Part shown: in pieces, positions 33,640-44,945 of the stretch
Numbering within the stretch: position 1 is the stretch's first letter
Layout: the number at the start of each line of letters is the position of its first letter
Assembly: GCA_031002005.1 (NCBI GenBank)
Contig: CM061919.1
Span: forward strand, 34,065,088-34,129,087
DNA: 64,000 bases
Direction of reading: 5' to 3'
Source of the DNA: Vandiemenella viatica
Lineage: Eukaryota > Arthropoda > Insecta > Orthoptera > Morabidae
Program-made: the position numbers and the translations under genes
The notes under the pieces: model-generated
The model's database searches: none
What the model was told of the DNA's origin: nothing
The model's input: the letters and a program-made list of their open reading frames with translations, nothing else

Positions 33640-34183
33640 ATAAATAGCCAAGCACACTAGGTACCGTCATTATTACAACCATAGACACGTTTGGTAGAAC
33701 ATCATCGATAGAAAGCAAGAGAGTGTTGGTGTATCCACCTCAACACATACTTCTCACAAAAGTAGGAAGTTTGGATTGCCAAGGTAGAATACTCAAACAT
33801 GTAGCTGACCCTATCGATGATGATGACGTTGTATCTAAAGGATATACAAACAGAGCAATTAATAATGGTCTAATTTTTTAAAAATATTAGAAGTGACTAC
33901 AGTTAGGAATATTGTTGCAACGGATACGTTTCAGAAGAATGCATACATACTAAATTATAGTGAAATCCCTGTCAATGGTTTAATCCTCTCAGTAGTCAAA
34001 CCGAAAATGGTTGATGTAAGACTGAATTGGGTAAACGTTGGCTATCAAGCATGGGTACTCCATGTGAATCGAGGTAGTAAATTTAGTTTTTTCCCCGCAT
34101 ATAAACCCAGCGAAGCAGTTACAGAACAAGTGATTTTTAAATATAAAATAATACCAATCATAAGCCTTAATCGGTGTTTGAAC
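33640..34183 (+). pseudogene. Polinton-associated gene, fibre-like (tentative)
   Basis: One frame reads RILKHVADPIDDDDVVSKGY, a repeat-like motif reminiscent of viral and phage fibre proteins. Then, from 33893 in another frame, come RNIVATDTFQKNAYILNYSE and LNWVNVGYQAWVLHVNRGS. It sits between the ATPase and the next Polinton gene on the same strand. A product name is only an inference. Confidence 0.35.
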
Positions 34184-34850
34184 ATGGATGGGGGAACAAC
34201 TAAACGCACCATCTTAAGAGCCAGGAATGCTATTCGACGCAAGTTACTTGAACTGAAAACTGTTCATATCGACTCTGAAAATTTTTTCAAGGATTTGTTG
34301 AGACCTGTGACGGATACTATGGAAAATGTTTTCTTACCTCAACGAAATCTGCTGCAGCAGCAGCAGCAGTCTTCTGGCTTAATCAATGAATTCTTGAATT
34401 CGCTGAGTCGAAGTGAGAGAGATTATGATTCAGTGTATGGTATCCAGAAGAAGAATGATTCTCTAGTGATTGGAAACTCATCTGTGAGTATTTAAGAAGA
34501 TTTTATTCTAATTGATGGTAATGAATACGAACGAACACATGGATTAATGAAGTTGTTGTTGGCTTTTTGTTTGTTTGTTTGTTGAAAGTATACTACCAAG
34601 GACTTGAAAAATTAAACAAGTACCCACAGAGTAAAATTTAATCCATCTGGCAAAATTTTGAAAAATACATCCACTAAGTATAAAAACATAATCTCTATGC
34701 TTGACCATCAGTCGGGTTCTGGTCTTCTTCCCATGAAGGAATATGTATATTGGTACGATCCGAGTTAACTCGTTGAAAGATTGAAGTTACTTACAGCATA
34801 GACATCAGCAGGACATACGGCGCACTCGAACGAAATTTTATCAGTGATTG
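34184..34850 (+). pseudogene. Polinton-associated conserved protein of unknown role
   Basis: Starts MDGGTTKRTILRARNAIRRK, LLELKTVHIDSENFFKDLLR, later DYDSVYGIQKKNDSLVIG, a stop at 34493-34495, then ILIDGNEYERTHGLMKLLL and, out of frame, EYVYWYDPS and TSAGHTAHSNEILSVIEEF. The GHT...SNEI end is also present in the second Polinton (about 63880), so it is a real family. Function unknown; it may correspond to a DUF common in insect Polinton neighbourhoods. Confidence 0.5.
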
Positions 34851-34883
34851 AAGAATTTCGTGATAGAGACATCATCATGTAAT

Positions 34884-35318
34884 ATGGATCAAGTTGTAGC
34901 AGAACGTCATAGACCCGCAAGAAGGAATTTTCCAAAAAGACGTGCAATAATCTTAGGTCTTAATGAGCTGTGGTGGCCTTATAATGTGGAAATGATCCCA
35001 TACTCTCGTAAAAACAGTGGCTACAATATATACTGATAGTGATTGAAACTTTACAAGAACAAGACTGCTAGTGTGGTTGCCGACACTATGATGAAAATAC
35101 TCGTACTAAGTGGTGATCGTGTACCTAAAAATTTACAGACTGACTACGGGAAGGAGTTTTACAATTCAAAGTTTAAAATACTCATGACTAGCCATGGTAT
35201 TAATCACTACTCAATATATACTCATCTTAAAGTATCAACAGTTGAACGACTCATCAGAACTATCCAAGAATGCAATGTGGCAGAAATTCAGCAGACGTGG
35301 ATCGCATTGGTAGATTGA
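34884..35318 (+). pseudogene. Polinton retroviral-type integrase
   Basis: MDQVVAERHRPARRNFPKRR, then LWWPYNVEMIPYSRKN; two stops (35036-35042); KNLQTDYGKEFYNSKFKILM (second catalytic Asp kept) and HLKVSTVERLIRTIQ (catalytic Glu kept). In the first catalytic position, after WWPY, the residue is Asn (AAT), so the DDE triad is broken. The C-terminal part after 35318 is lost. The enzyme would insert the element ends into DNA. Confidence 0.75.
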
Positions 35319-35945
35319 ACTTCTTCCTCAGTTAATTATTTTTCAGTTGATTTTATACAAGGAAAACGAGCATATCGCTCAGAAAGTTACAGTCTATGTA
35401 CACTTGGTATGTATTTATAATGCATAACGCTCAGCAATGTACACTCGACACAGATACAGTCTACAGAAGAGCAGCACCCAGCAGCTAATTTTTACGAATT
35501 TATAAGAACCAAACTTAGACGCTATTTACTCCTATTTTACAGAGGATATCGCTCAACGAACTTACAGTCTATGTGCTGCATTGATTTTTCTATGCAGAGC
35601 ATATCGCTCAACAAACTTACATTCTATGTCCAGCAATGATTTTTCTGTACTCCTTTCTATTTTATAATGTGTTTGGGCTACGATTTTTACTTATGGACTA
35701 GATATAAACAAACAGTGGACTGCAAAAAGAATTAAATTTTTTTGCAGTATATACATCATTTGCACAGCAACCAAGTTTTTAATGATGTACAACATTTTGT
35801 ACAATATCAGAAAATATTTATAACAGACTATTTACATATTTCCAGCATCCTAAGCAGTGCACTATACATATTTACAAACTACATACACATATAAACGGTA
35901 TATTTCATCTTCACCCATACACTATATTAACAATTATACAAAAAT
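35319..35945 (+). repeat. Convergent spacer between integrase and polymerase with about three short repeats
   Basis: The word ATATCGCTCA...ACTTACAGTCTATGT recurs at about 35371, 35544 and 35601, followed in two copies by TGATTTTTCT. No gene. A 15-base word ATAAACGGTATATTT at 35893 is the inverted copy of 35999-36013 inside the polymerase end. Confidence 0.6.
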
Positions 35946-38900
35946 TCACCCAGGTAGTGGTTTGTGCCCCAACGCTAGGGTCTCAATCCCGTCGGGAAAA
36001 ATATACCGTTTATCATCCGTCCTAGAGAGACCCATATATGAAGCTGCAGATGGTAACGTGGTGTTTTCCTATGAAGATAGTTAATGTAATCATCAATCTG
36101 CAGCTTTCTTGTAACAGAGCCGGCCTAACGGTTTTCCCGTGTATAGGTTTGCTCACTCTCGAGCCGGAATACTTACATTTTTGCCCGCAGACGAGCAAAC
36201 TCTGCAATTGGGGTGCCATTCACCTCGTCCTTCATAACACCGACAACCTTTTCATTATGAGACTATCCCGACACGGTTGCAGAACGTGTCCAACTCATTC
36301 CTGTTACGGCGTATCACTTCATATGTATCACCACAAAAAATTAGAGCTTCCTGTGTACATATAAAGTAATTTAGGGCATCTAAACTGAGGAATGGCGAAT
36401 TCGTAATGAAATCGGTATCCTCAGTTTAAAAAGGTCAAGAATGTACATTCCGACATACACTGGCTTATTGAAGAAAATCCTAACATTCGTCATCTCCACT
36501 GCCACAAAGTTTTTGCCGAAAATAGTTGGCCACTTAAATTTCAGTAAAGCTATGTATTTGTGGGCACCGCGGTGGCTTGCCCAATTAGTACACAATTTCA
36601 CGTCGCGGTGCATTCGAATTTTCTCCGAATATAGAGTTGTTCATCGATTTATATAAATCTCTCTCGAAATCTGTTTTGGTGGAACGGCGAGGACACGTAT
36701 TGAGAGATATGTAGTCTTTCAACCACGGTAACTGGTTGAAATATATCACGCGATGAATTTCGGTTACCTGCAACCCCAAGTTTCGCATTGCTGGAGGACT
36801 CGGTAGTGGAGAACGTACTGTACCTCATTCCCCAGTGTGGTCATTAGCTTGGGGAGGGTGGGACCTACAGGGACTTTGTGGTCTGGACATGGCGGCAAGT
36901 CTGCTAGGCTGTCGTGTTTATTCTGAGGAATCGTAAGGTCTAATACCAACACGAATCCCCTAGACGAGTCGGCTGCAACGCTCATGAAATCTATGCTAGC
37001 AATCTGCTCAGCCAATAGCTATTGAAACCCACCAGAGTGTGGATACTCCAACATGGCACAGCCGTACAGATTGTCTACGTCGAAGTACATTATAAAATCT
37101 TCCGCGTGCTCGTGGTTGTACCCGATATTTGCCTTGGCATAACTGTAGTTGCAATGTCAAGTACCTCCCCGAATTCCTCGTTCGAAAAGGAGCAGCATGT
37201 CAACATCTGTCAGACTGTACAGTTTGATACTCGTGCTCCTTAACAAAGCATGCCAGGAAAGACCTGGGGAAGTGAAATAGTGGGTGAGGTCCAGGGTGTA
37301 TTTCCCAAAATATACATTCCTAAATTTCTGAAACAGATTTTCAAGTAGCTGCCCATCTGTGCCCATGTACAGACTTGCATATTCGCTGAAAGTCTTGCTC
37401 TGGAAAACCCGACACACTTGTCTCTCGTGTTTGTAATCTTCATCAGAAATTTCATGACTCCTACGATGAACTACAAAGTTTTGACTTTGGAGGAAACATG
37501 GCCTCGGTGAGCTTCTCCCACGAATCCATGTATTCGCAGAGGAAGGCACCCTCACATTTAACTGATTGGAATTTCTCGGGGTCGATGAAACGAGCACTGG
37601 TAATGCGCAAGTCACCGTCCACAAGGGTTCAAACCAGTTTATTTAATGGGGCCTGCATGAAACGGTACGAGTCAAGACATTTTAAAGTGATTGAAGTATA
37701 ATCAATATTTTTAGAAAAAAGAAATATAGCATTCTGTTTTGATGGGAAGCACATCCATCGCATAGCCGTCGAGGTTTGATACAGCCATACCTACAAAATG
37801 TGCATTATACCTAGAAAGGTTGTGAAAGAAAATGGTATGTACCTTTGATTTTGAAACTGCAAATTATGTGCAGCTCCCCCTAAATTTGCCTGTGATATGA
37901 CAATGATCGCGGACCTCGACAGACCCCGGTTCAATGTCTTTCTCACAGATATGGCATACCGTTGTATTAACAATCTTTGCTTCTTACTCATCTATCATTA
38001 CAGGAGGAATACATTCTACATTCAAAAGCACTTTCCCGATCTTCAAGGATCAAGTGCGTTGCTGCATCGTTGTGGCTGCTTGGCGATGTCGTAAAATTAC
38101 GACTATTTGCTGTTGGGTGACTGCCGGGTGCTGGCAAGGTGCTGCTGATGTTGGCCGTCTTGTTGATAAGAAGGCGATGGGTGCAGGTTGTAGCCTGCTT
38201 GGTTCCGCCAATGGTTCAGCATGTGACCTGCTAGGCCCCGCCACGGGTGCAGTCTGCAGCCTGCTAGGCCCCGCCGTGGGTTCAGGATGTGATCTGCTAG
38301 GTCTCGCCACGTGTTCTGTATGTGACCTGCTAGGTCTCACCACAGGTTCAGGTTGTGACCTGCTATGTCCCGCTACGGGTTCAGGATGTGATCTCCTAGG
38401 TCTCACCAAGGGTACAGGATGTTACCTGCTAGACCCCGCCACGGGTTCTGGATGTGACCTGTTAGGCCCCGTAAAGGGCTCAGTATGTTACCTGCTATGT
38501 CTCGCCACGGATTCAGGATTTGACCTGCTATGTTTCGTCACGAATGCAGGCTGAGGCCTGCTAGGACCCACGGCAACTGGCGATTACCACGGTCGTCACA
38601 TTGGCAGCGTTCGTTTATCTTTGTGGCCGACCCTTGTAAACCGGAACCTGAAACAGAAAAAAAGAAAATATTTTAGTATCATGGAAAAAAATGATGGTGT
38701 AAAGTAATAATTACTTCATGAATAAAAATGTACTTACCATTAGCTATAAGGTTCCGACGTGCATCTACTGCAGGCGGTGGTGACTGCACTTGCTCTGGAA
38801 CAGTATCCAGTGATACCTGCTGCGGTATAATCCACTAATGTGGAGATGGCGTTGGTGGCACGATTGAAGACGGTGGGCTTTGCTGGGATCCTTCAGTCCT

Positions 38901-40038
38901 CAAACTCCACTGTGACGAAACTTAAACAGAAAAAAATATTTAGTAACATAAAAAAAGAATCAGTAATATGAAATAGTAGAAAAATGTTTTTTACTTACCA
39001 CTAGCAGTGTTTCGTTGTCGTTTGGTGCTAGATTGTAGTGGAGCCCCCTCCCGTTTAGTCGGCATCAGAAAAAAACTTCACTGCGTATCTGAAACAAAAA
39101 ATTAATAGACCATGTATTAGTATAAATATATATAAAGAAAAACAAAATGTACTAGTTATAAAATATTGTCTACTGTTCTTTAAGGATATATTTTTCCAGT
39201 TCAATAAATTCTGGCGACGGAAAAAAAAAAGATTACATAGAGAAAAGACGAAAATAATTACAAGTTAAAAACAAAATAACTTCTCACCACCAATCAGATA
39301 ATTTATTGGATTTTCCAATAGATCATCAAGTCCTACAAAAGAAAATAATGGTATAGGGAGCGAAAAAAATGGTTACTTTGATGAGCAATCACTAACAATA
39401 ACTTACCATAATCATTAAACTAGCTCAACCCTGTAATACCTAAGTCAAAAAAGAATTATTTAAACTACAAATACAGAGAAACAAGAAATTTTGTAAATAA
39501 GTATTTTTCATCTTACCAGGAAGAGGAATTTATTAACTCATCCCATAATAACTGCATTTCTGTGAGAAGAAACATAATATTTAGTATGCTACTTAAGTGA
39601 GAGAACTATGCGTATATTTTACAGGTATTTTTGAACTTACCTTCGTTGTTGAAGATATCTTCAGACATGCCTGATATCGTACACGAGGTCTGAAGAACAG
39701 CGGAACGAAAACGGGGAAATGTAGAAAAGTTGCTGTCTGCAGCCGATGTACAATCAATTCGATGCAGGTAGATGTTTTGGGCAGCCTTGAATTCTGGGTG
39801 GTCTTTTCTTGGATGGATAAATAATGCTTGCTACAGGAATTTTCTACACTCCGTCAGCAACACCTGCTACAATTTGTCTCGGCTTGACCATCTGCAGTTC
39901 GCGCGTGGTCTTTGATTGAGAAAAATATGACTCTAGCAGATGCGGGTACATGTATGTCTTTGAAAAATAACACACGACGTCTAACCAGCAACATTTACAA
40001 CCCTTGAAAGGCAAGCAATTTGCTACGCTCTGTGCCAT
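35946..40038 (-). pseudogene. Polinton family-B DNA polymerase (protein-primed type), multi-exon
   Basis: Read on the minus strand from 40038: an N-terminal region (MAQSVANCLPFKGCKC...), small exons with GTAAGT donors (39641-39668, 39517-39559, about 39407-39439, 39288-39332, 38999-39088, 38738-38920), then an exon from 38576 holding a 33-base repeat. An HNH-like part follows with VCHICEKDIEPG and VRDHCHITGKFRGAAHN (about 37955-37860). Polymerase motifs: YASLYMGTDGQLLENLFQKF (about 37380), TSPGLSWHALL, GIRGGT, MYFDVDNLYG, DFERDLYKSMNNSIFG (about 36670) and VGVMKDEVNGTPIAEFARLR (about 36200). It ends GIETLALGHKPLPG-stop at 35946. The segment that should hold the YTDTDS catalytic box is missing and many frames are shifted. 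Confidence 0.75.
38165..38576 (-). repeat. 33-base minisatellite within a polymerase exon
   Basis: About 12 units of AGCAGGTCACATCCTGAACC-type sequence. The minus strand encodes an 11-residue repeat of the form GPSRSHPEPVA with variations, which would be a disordered linker. The exon start at 38576 (after ...CGCCAG) gives an open frame with the phase-1 donor of the 38738-38920 exon. Confidence 0.8.
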
Positions 40039-40484
40039 GGTCTTTTACAATAAGTTCAAAGGATGTAACAGCTAAAAATAAATTACTATGTTGGTGTTCC
40101 CTCTAGCTGACTAATTGCTGCGTCCTACTTGTGCAGCCGCGGCGGCGCATGTCTTTGAAAACGACTGTAAGAATAACTAACGAGCCCTCTTGAAAGTTAT
40201 TGTTTGCCGCTGGATTAGTACAACAAAAAAAGTGTCGTGTTTCTGTTTCTATCGAAAAACTAACATCACAGATGTATAGAGGGAATATTTCTGAATAGAT
40301 TTAACATTTCATTCATTATAATCCGTTCGATATTGCAGGAGTAATGAGGGTTTGAAATTATATATTTTTAAACGAATTTGTGGGTAATAGACTTGTGGTT
40401 TTAGAGCGACTCGCCGGCCGGATAATGGTCCCTAAATGCATTGCGAAGGAGGCTTTGCTTGGGCTCGCTCGGCCACTAATTAGG
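40039..40484. other. Polinton right flank, no gene seen
   Basis: Likely contains the Polinton terminus, but no inverted repeat partner near 17.2-17.35 kb could be recognised by eye. A GC-rich patch with CGGCCGG at about 40415 and CGCTCGGCC at about 40470 is of unknown origin. Confidence 0.3.
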
Positions 40485-41230
40485 CTTTTTTTTTATGTGT
40501 CACTGCCTCAACGGCATGTTTATGTAAAGGTCCCGCTACCTAAGTAGCTCTACCTAATGTGTAGCTTGTTTTTTTTATTCTATTTAAGGGGGGAAATGGC
40601 TATGGTATGTCACTGACATCCTTGTGGATATCAAATGACATCCTTATTGAAAACCCCTTTAGGTGTTAGTACATCCGTTGGGGATCATCATCGTAATCAG
40701 CTGTGTTAGGAGCTGGACGACTTTCCCCAACTGGTTGTCCGTTTTTCCTCTATGGTCGTGGCTGCAGCAGTGTTGGGGCTGGTGGTGGACCACTTCATTG
40801 TTCAGTGGTCTTAAGCTGTGGCATTGGTTGATTTCCTGGCCTTCTTCTCTTGGCGTTTTTCTTTTCTTGCATTCCGGGTGTGGTTTGGTTGCCGTTGGCT
40901 TCTGTCGGCAGAGGCTAGTAGCTTCTTCCTCACAGCACATCCGCCATAGCACGCCGCGAGGTTAGCCCCACAGTTTGCACACGTCTGCGTGGCTTCACGC
41001 GGACACGTGCAGACCGCGAGGCTGTGGGTTCCCCCGCAGCGGACACAACGGAATGTGCTGTCGGTGATGAACGCCGCCAGTGGTGCCCATGTTTTCTCTG
41101 GAAGCGTTGCAATATGGTGGAGTATCTCGGTCATGGTGGCCTGCTGAGGCGGCGAGATGACTTGGAGCAGGTGCTTGGGAGGCGGGCGGCATTGTGTTTC
41201 CGGCCCGCACCGCGCTGGGGGCCTGGCCGC
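40485..41230 (-). mobile_element. ORF1-only Jockey-like retroposon with 3' UTR and A-tail
   Basis: Minus strand: zinc knuckles CVRCGGTHSLAVC and CANCGANLAACYGGC (41055-40950), a basic tail, and the ORF1 end VVQLLTQLITMMIPNG-stop at 40659. Directly after it comes a 3' UTR resembling that of the LINE at 21829-26721 (ACCATAGCC, AAGCTACA...GTAGCGGGAC, GTTGAGGCAGTG) and an A9 tail (T-run at 40486-40494). ORF2 is absent, as in half-LINE elements. Confidence 0.6.
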
Positions 41231-41530
41231 AGCGCACACGATTTGACTATGCCTGTCCAGTGTGGGCATACGCTGCTGACAGCTACATACTCAGGCTACA
41301 AACAATACAAAACAGGGCACTGAAAAGAGCCCTGCACCTTCCAGCCAGGTTTACCACCGACGCACTCCATGAAGCTACTAGAGTTCCATATCTTCATGAC
41401 CGGTTTCGACAACTGGCTGAAGTATTGTACACAAGTGCAAATAGAAGCAATAACCCGGAAATTAACAACATCGGTCGCTATGACATCACCATTGACCGTC
41501 AGAAGAGACCACTAAGTTTAATCATTTAAC
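41231..41530 (+). pseudogene. Jockey-like ORF2 C-terminus, strongly 5'-truncated
   Basis: The frame reads DYACPVWAYAADSYILRLQT, IQNRALKRALHLPARFTTDA, LHEATRVPYLHDRF and ends DRQKRPLSLII-stop at 41529. It aligns well with the end of the LINE at 28757-33211 (DLHETAGVPLL, HERPLSIL), so it is the same group. It is head-to-head with the ORF1-only element. Confidence 0.75.
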
Positions 41531-41881
41531 GCAAACAAACACCTCCGAGAAGACATACCAACAGAAAAGACTTGCATCACCCAAATTCCCCCTGCCTGTT
41601 AAGAAAGGCAATAACGGTGCTATGACGACCATTACAAAGCGATCCGGTCCTCTTAACGCACTGTTCTATTCGCGTCTAAACACGCTGAAGTAAACTGAGA
41701 ATCTATAGAGACTTAATACACACAAACGGCAACAGATGTTAATTTCGTAAAAGATGAATTTTATTCGCCGTGAAAAGTACTAGTTAATCGAGATATGGGG
41801 CGGTTATTTAATTCTATATAATTACTGTTAGTATATTTTAAGTAACCCTGGACTTTAAGCATGAAAATCCAAACCATTTCC

Positions 41882-41940
<59 letters not shown>

Positions 41941-43813
41941 TTGGTTCTTCGAATCGTAATTTAATTAATATCTCGTGGTTTTTCTGCTGTAGTGTATGCC
42001 TGAACATTACATAAAACTAAGAACTGACATTTCTCCAAAACTATTTAACCAATTTAAATCAAATAAACGTTTTTTGAATCTGTATGAGTTATATATATAT
42101 ATAGAAGATACCGTATATAAAATAATTAATTTCAAGCATTTTTTTGCACCGAATTAGAGTTAAATACGTAATACAGTACAGAAATACAAAATAATTTTTA
42201 AACTATAAAATAGATAATAATTAAGCGAATTACAGCAAATTTTATGCGCTCAAGATTGAATTATGCCCGATGACAGCTTAGCAATACCAGTTGTAGCATG
42301 TTTAATTAATAAAACTGATTAGATTAACATAAACTAATGAGTTTAAAATTATAATAACTGAGAGATGTAAGGTACATACATAAAATAAACGATTTTAAGT
42401 ATTTTTTGAATGAAAAACGCATCACTCAAATCTGGAATAATTATTAAACAATAAATTAGATAATAATTGAGTGAATTAATGCAAATTTTTATCCATTCAA
42501 GATATCTGCTTACGAATACCGGTTTGGTATTTTTATTAATAAAACACAAATAACGACATAATTTAATCAATTTAAATTTATTGTGAGATATACTATATAA
42601 AAGCAGTCATTAATAGGGTAACAAATCTGTGATGAAACATAGGTTAGTGTCATTAAATAGCAAGCCGAATTCGCTCCCTGCTCTATCACGTGGTTGTATG
42701 TTTGTAAACAAACAAGTTTAAAATGCCTGAAGAGAAGGAGGAGGGGGGTGGAGAACGTGATTGGAGGGGGGAGGGGCGGAGAGGAAGGGGACGGAACCGG
42801 GTTGTCATCAATCAAAGCTGTCATCACCTAAGGCCGTTCAAATTTGGGTTACCTAGCCTCATTTGCATATCAATAGAGGAGGCGTGGCCGGATGATTGAC
42901 AGTTATTTTGTGTCTACGGATGCTCCAACTTACTCTACTTTACTAAACTGCAAAAATGTATATAAGATAACACGTTTGATACACCACTTGTCATTACAAT
43001 GATAACCAGTACCACAGCAGTGATTTTATTGAAGAGTAGGCATAAAGTGCAAGTAAATGGTTACGAAGCAGCAGAGAGCATGAGTTTATTAAGTTTTTAA
43101 TAGTTTTTTGTGTTACTTTCATTAGCGACATGTTACTGAAAACTACTTGCACGCAGATTAAATCACTAAAAGAGAAATGATGAACTTGATTCCATTTCAC
43201 TATTCGTTCTGCCTAAATTCAGTTTCAAATATTACATAAACGCCACATCAAATAAATCCACTTAAAAATAATATTTTCACAACACATGTACCATTTGAAT
43301 TTTGAAATTCTCTGTTGAATTGTTGACATGATTTTTGAAAAATTATTTACTGAAGAGCAATCATGTTAAAATCACTCATCCAGTTATTTTGTGGAAACGA
43401 TAGCCAGCTATAGTTTTCCTATAATCTGTAGGACCATAAAAATCACAACAAATTTTGAGTGAATTTTTGGATGAGTATTTCGAAAATAAAAATGGGGGAA
43501 TTTGTCGAAGTATCTCATAAATAACGGAACAATACGAAAATCCAAAAAATATCAGCATCATTGACCTTCCAGTCTTCACTTAACATCCATGTAGATTATC
43601 TAAAATGATTTTTGTTTTAACCTCCAATGAAGCCACATATAATTATTTGAATCACCATGGTATTTTTTTTTATAACGTTATGATCGTATTTGGTGAGAAC
43701 TTAAATACGATGCAATAACTAGGTGAGTTCGGAAGGCGCTACGACGAGGTAACTGTTTTTCTTTAAAGTGAAAGAAAATAATAATTTTTTACAGCCAGCA
43801 ACAACTGTTGTAG
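41531..43813. other. AT-rich non-coding stretch upstream of the LRR exon
   Basis: Contains a T56 run (41884-41939), AT-rich DNA, and at about 42700-42930 an inverted copy of the repeat seen at 13.6 and 14.0 kb. A G-rich patch lies at about 42732-42792. No gene was found. It could be intron or upstream region of the LRR gene. Confidence 0.5.
41884..41939 (+). repeat. T56 homopolymer
   Basis: Uninterrupted run of 56 T. Possibly the A-tail of a minus-strand retroposon, though none was recognised to its right, or an assembly-sensitive homopolymer. Confidence 0.9.
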
Positions 43814-44024
43814 ATGGGAGCGGAGGTGCAGGAGGCGTTGGTAGACCTGACGGGGGAAGCAGAAGTTCGTCCCCAGCTATTGCTGCACCTGCTAAACGGA
43901 ACATCAGCGCGCTCCATAGTGTTGCGGGGAGGCAACTGGGACGGCGCCATATTGGAACTGGACCCGCAGCCTCAGCTGCACCACCTCGACCTATCCAACA
44001 ATAGGATCATCAATATCAGCAAAG
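43814..44024 (+). CDS. Leucine-rich-repeat gene, exon A
   Basis: The frame reads MGAEVQEALVDLTGE, LLLHLLNGTSARSIVL and then PQLHHLDLSNNRIINISKG, a canonical LxxLxLSxNxI leucine-rich repeat. It ends AAAG followed by donor GTAAGT at 44025. The next exon at 52592 starts GATCTCTGG, giving a clean phase-1 junction. Upstream, TTTTTTACAG (ends 43794) is a good acceptor, but a stop at 43811-43813 lies in this frame. Either ATG 43814 is the start codon or the acceptor is TTGTAG just before it. The product could be an intracellular or surface LRR protein; no signal peptide is seen here. Confidence 0.65.
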
Positions 44025-44537
44025 GTAAGTTCCATTATCTATCAGAAACTCTCTGGCGTCCATTAAGGCAGAAAACATATGGAGAAACGGACTCAAATGC
44101 AATGATCCCATCCAACAACTAGTAAAAAGCAAACAAACACGCAGTTTTGAAGGGTCTCACAAGGCTATAGTTTGATCAACGGATCTCCCCTTTCAGATCT
44201 TTCCAGAACCAACCATCACCCAGCAGCCGTTCCCGCCACGAAATTAGACCACAGGTAGAATAAACTCGCTATTACAGCTGGGCCACTCGGCCATCCTAAA
44301 GCCGGGTACTCACTAGCGAGCTGTAACTGTAACCAACAGATACAGTAACCACGTTCTAGTGTGGACGCGGGAAACGAACTTCGCTCGCGACGAACACCGA
44401 GCCACCTCACTGGGCGTACTCACTAGCGAGCTGTAACTGTAACCAAACGGATACTGTTACGAGGTTCTAGCGTGTACGCTCACTGTAACCGTAACGACAA
44501 GCCGACTCAATCCGCAGTGTTCGTCTGCATTTCCGCA

Positions 44538-44945
44538 ATGTCGGACAAAGTGTCTCTCACTTGTGCAGCGTACATACTTGTATATGCATTACTGGATGAT
44601 TATAAACGACCACGAAGATGGAGTATTCATGGAATGTATAGAGACAGAAGTGATCTAATTCTTCTATTAAGAAATTAACAAATGAGTGGTCATTTAAAAA
44701 ATTTCACGAGAATCTCTCCAACTGATTTTGAATATCTAATGAACATCATTGGGCCAAAGATAGAACGAAGAAACACTTCGTTCCGAGAAGCAGTGTCAGT
44801 TCAAGACAGATTAGCTGTGACGCTGAGATACTTAGCTACTGGTGATTCTTTTACAAGTTTACAATATCCCTTTCGCATTTCCAAACAAGTCATAAGCTGA
44901 ATTGTCCCTGAAGTGTGCCAGGCGCTGATAGAAGCTTTGAAATAA
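44538..44945 (+). pseudogene. Harbinger transposase, N-terminal part
   Basis: MSDKVSLTCAAYILVYALLD, RPRRWSIHGMYRDRSDLI, a stop at 44676-44678, then KNFTRISPTDFEYLMNIIGP, AVTLRYLATGDSFTSLQYPF, a second stop at 44898-44900, and IVPEVCQALIEALK. This is the N-terminal region before the DDE catalytic core in Harbinger transposases. Nothing of the core follows. Confidence 0.75.

Noticed and set aside
37934..38554. 206-codon plus-strand frame with a CDLLGPATGSG-type repeat
   Set aside because: It is the opposite strand of the 33-base minisatellite; the minus strand fits the polymerase gene and its splice phases better.
40485..41530. Single twin-primed (5'-inverted) LINE insertion
   Set aside because: The minus-strand piece has its own 3' UTR and A-tail, so two separate head-to-head retroposons explain it better.
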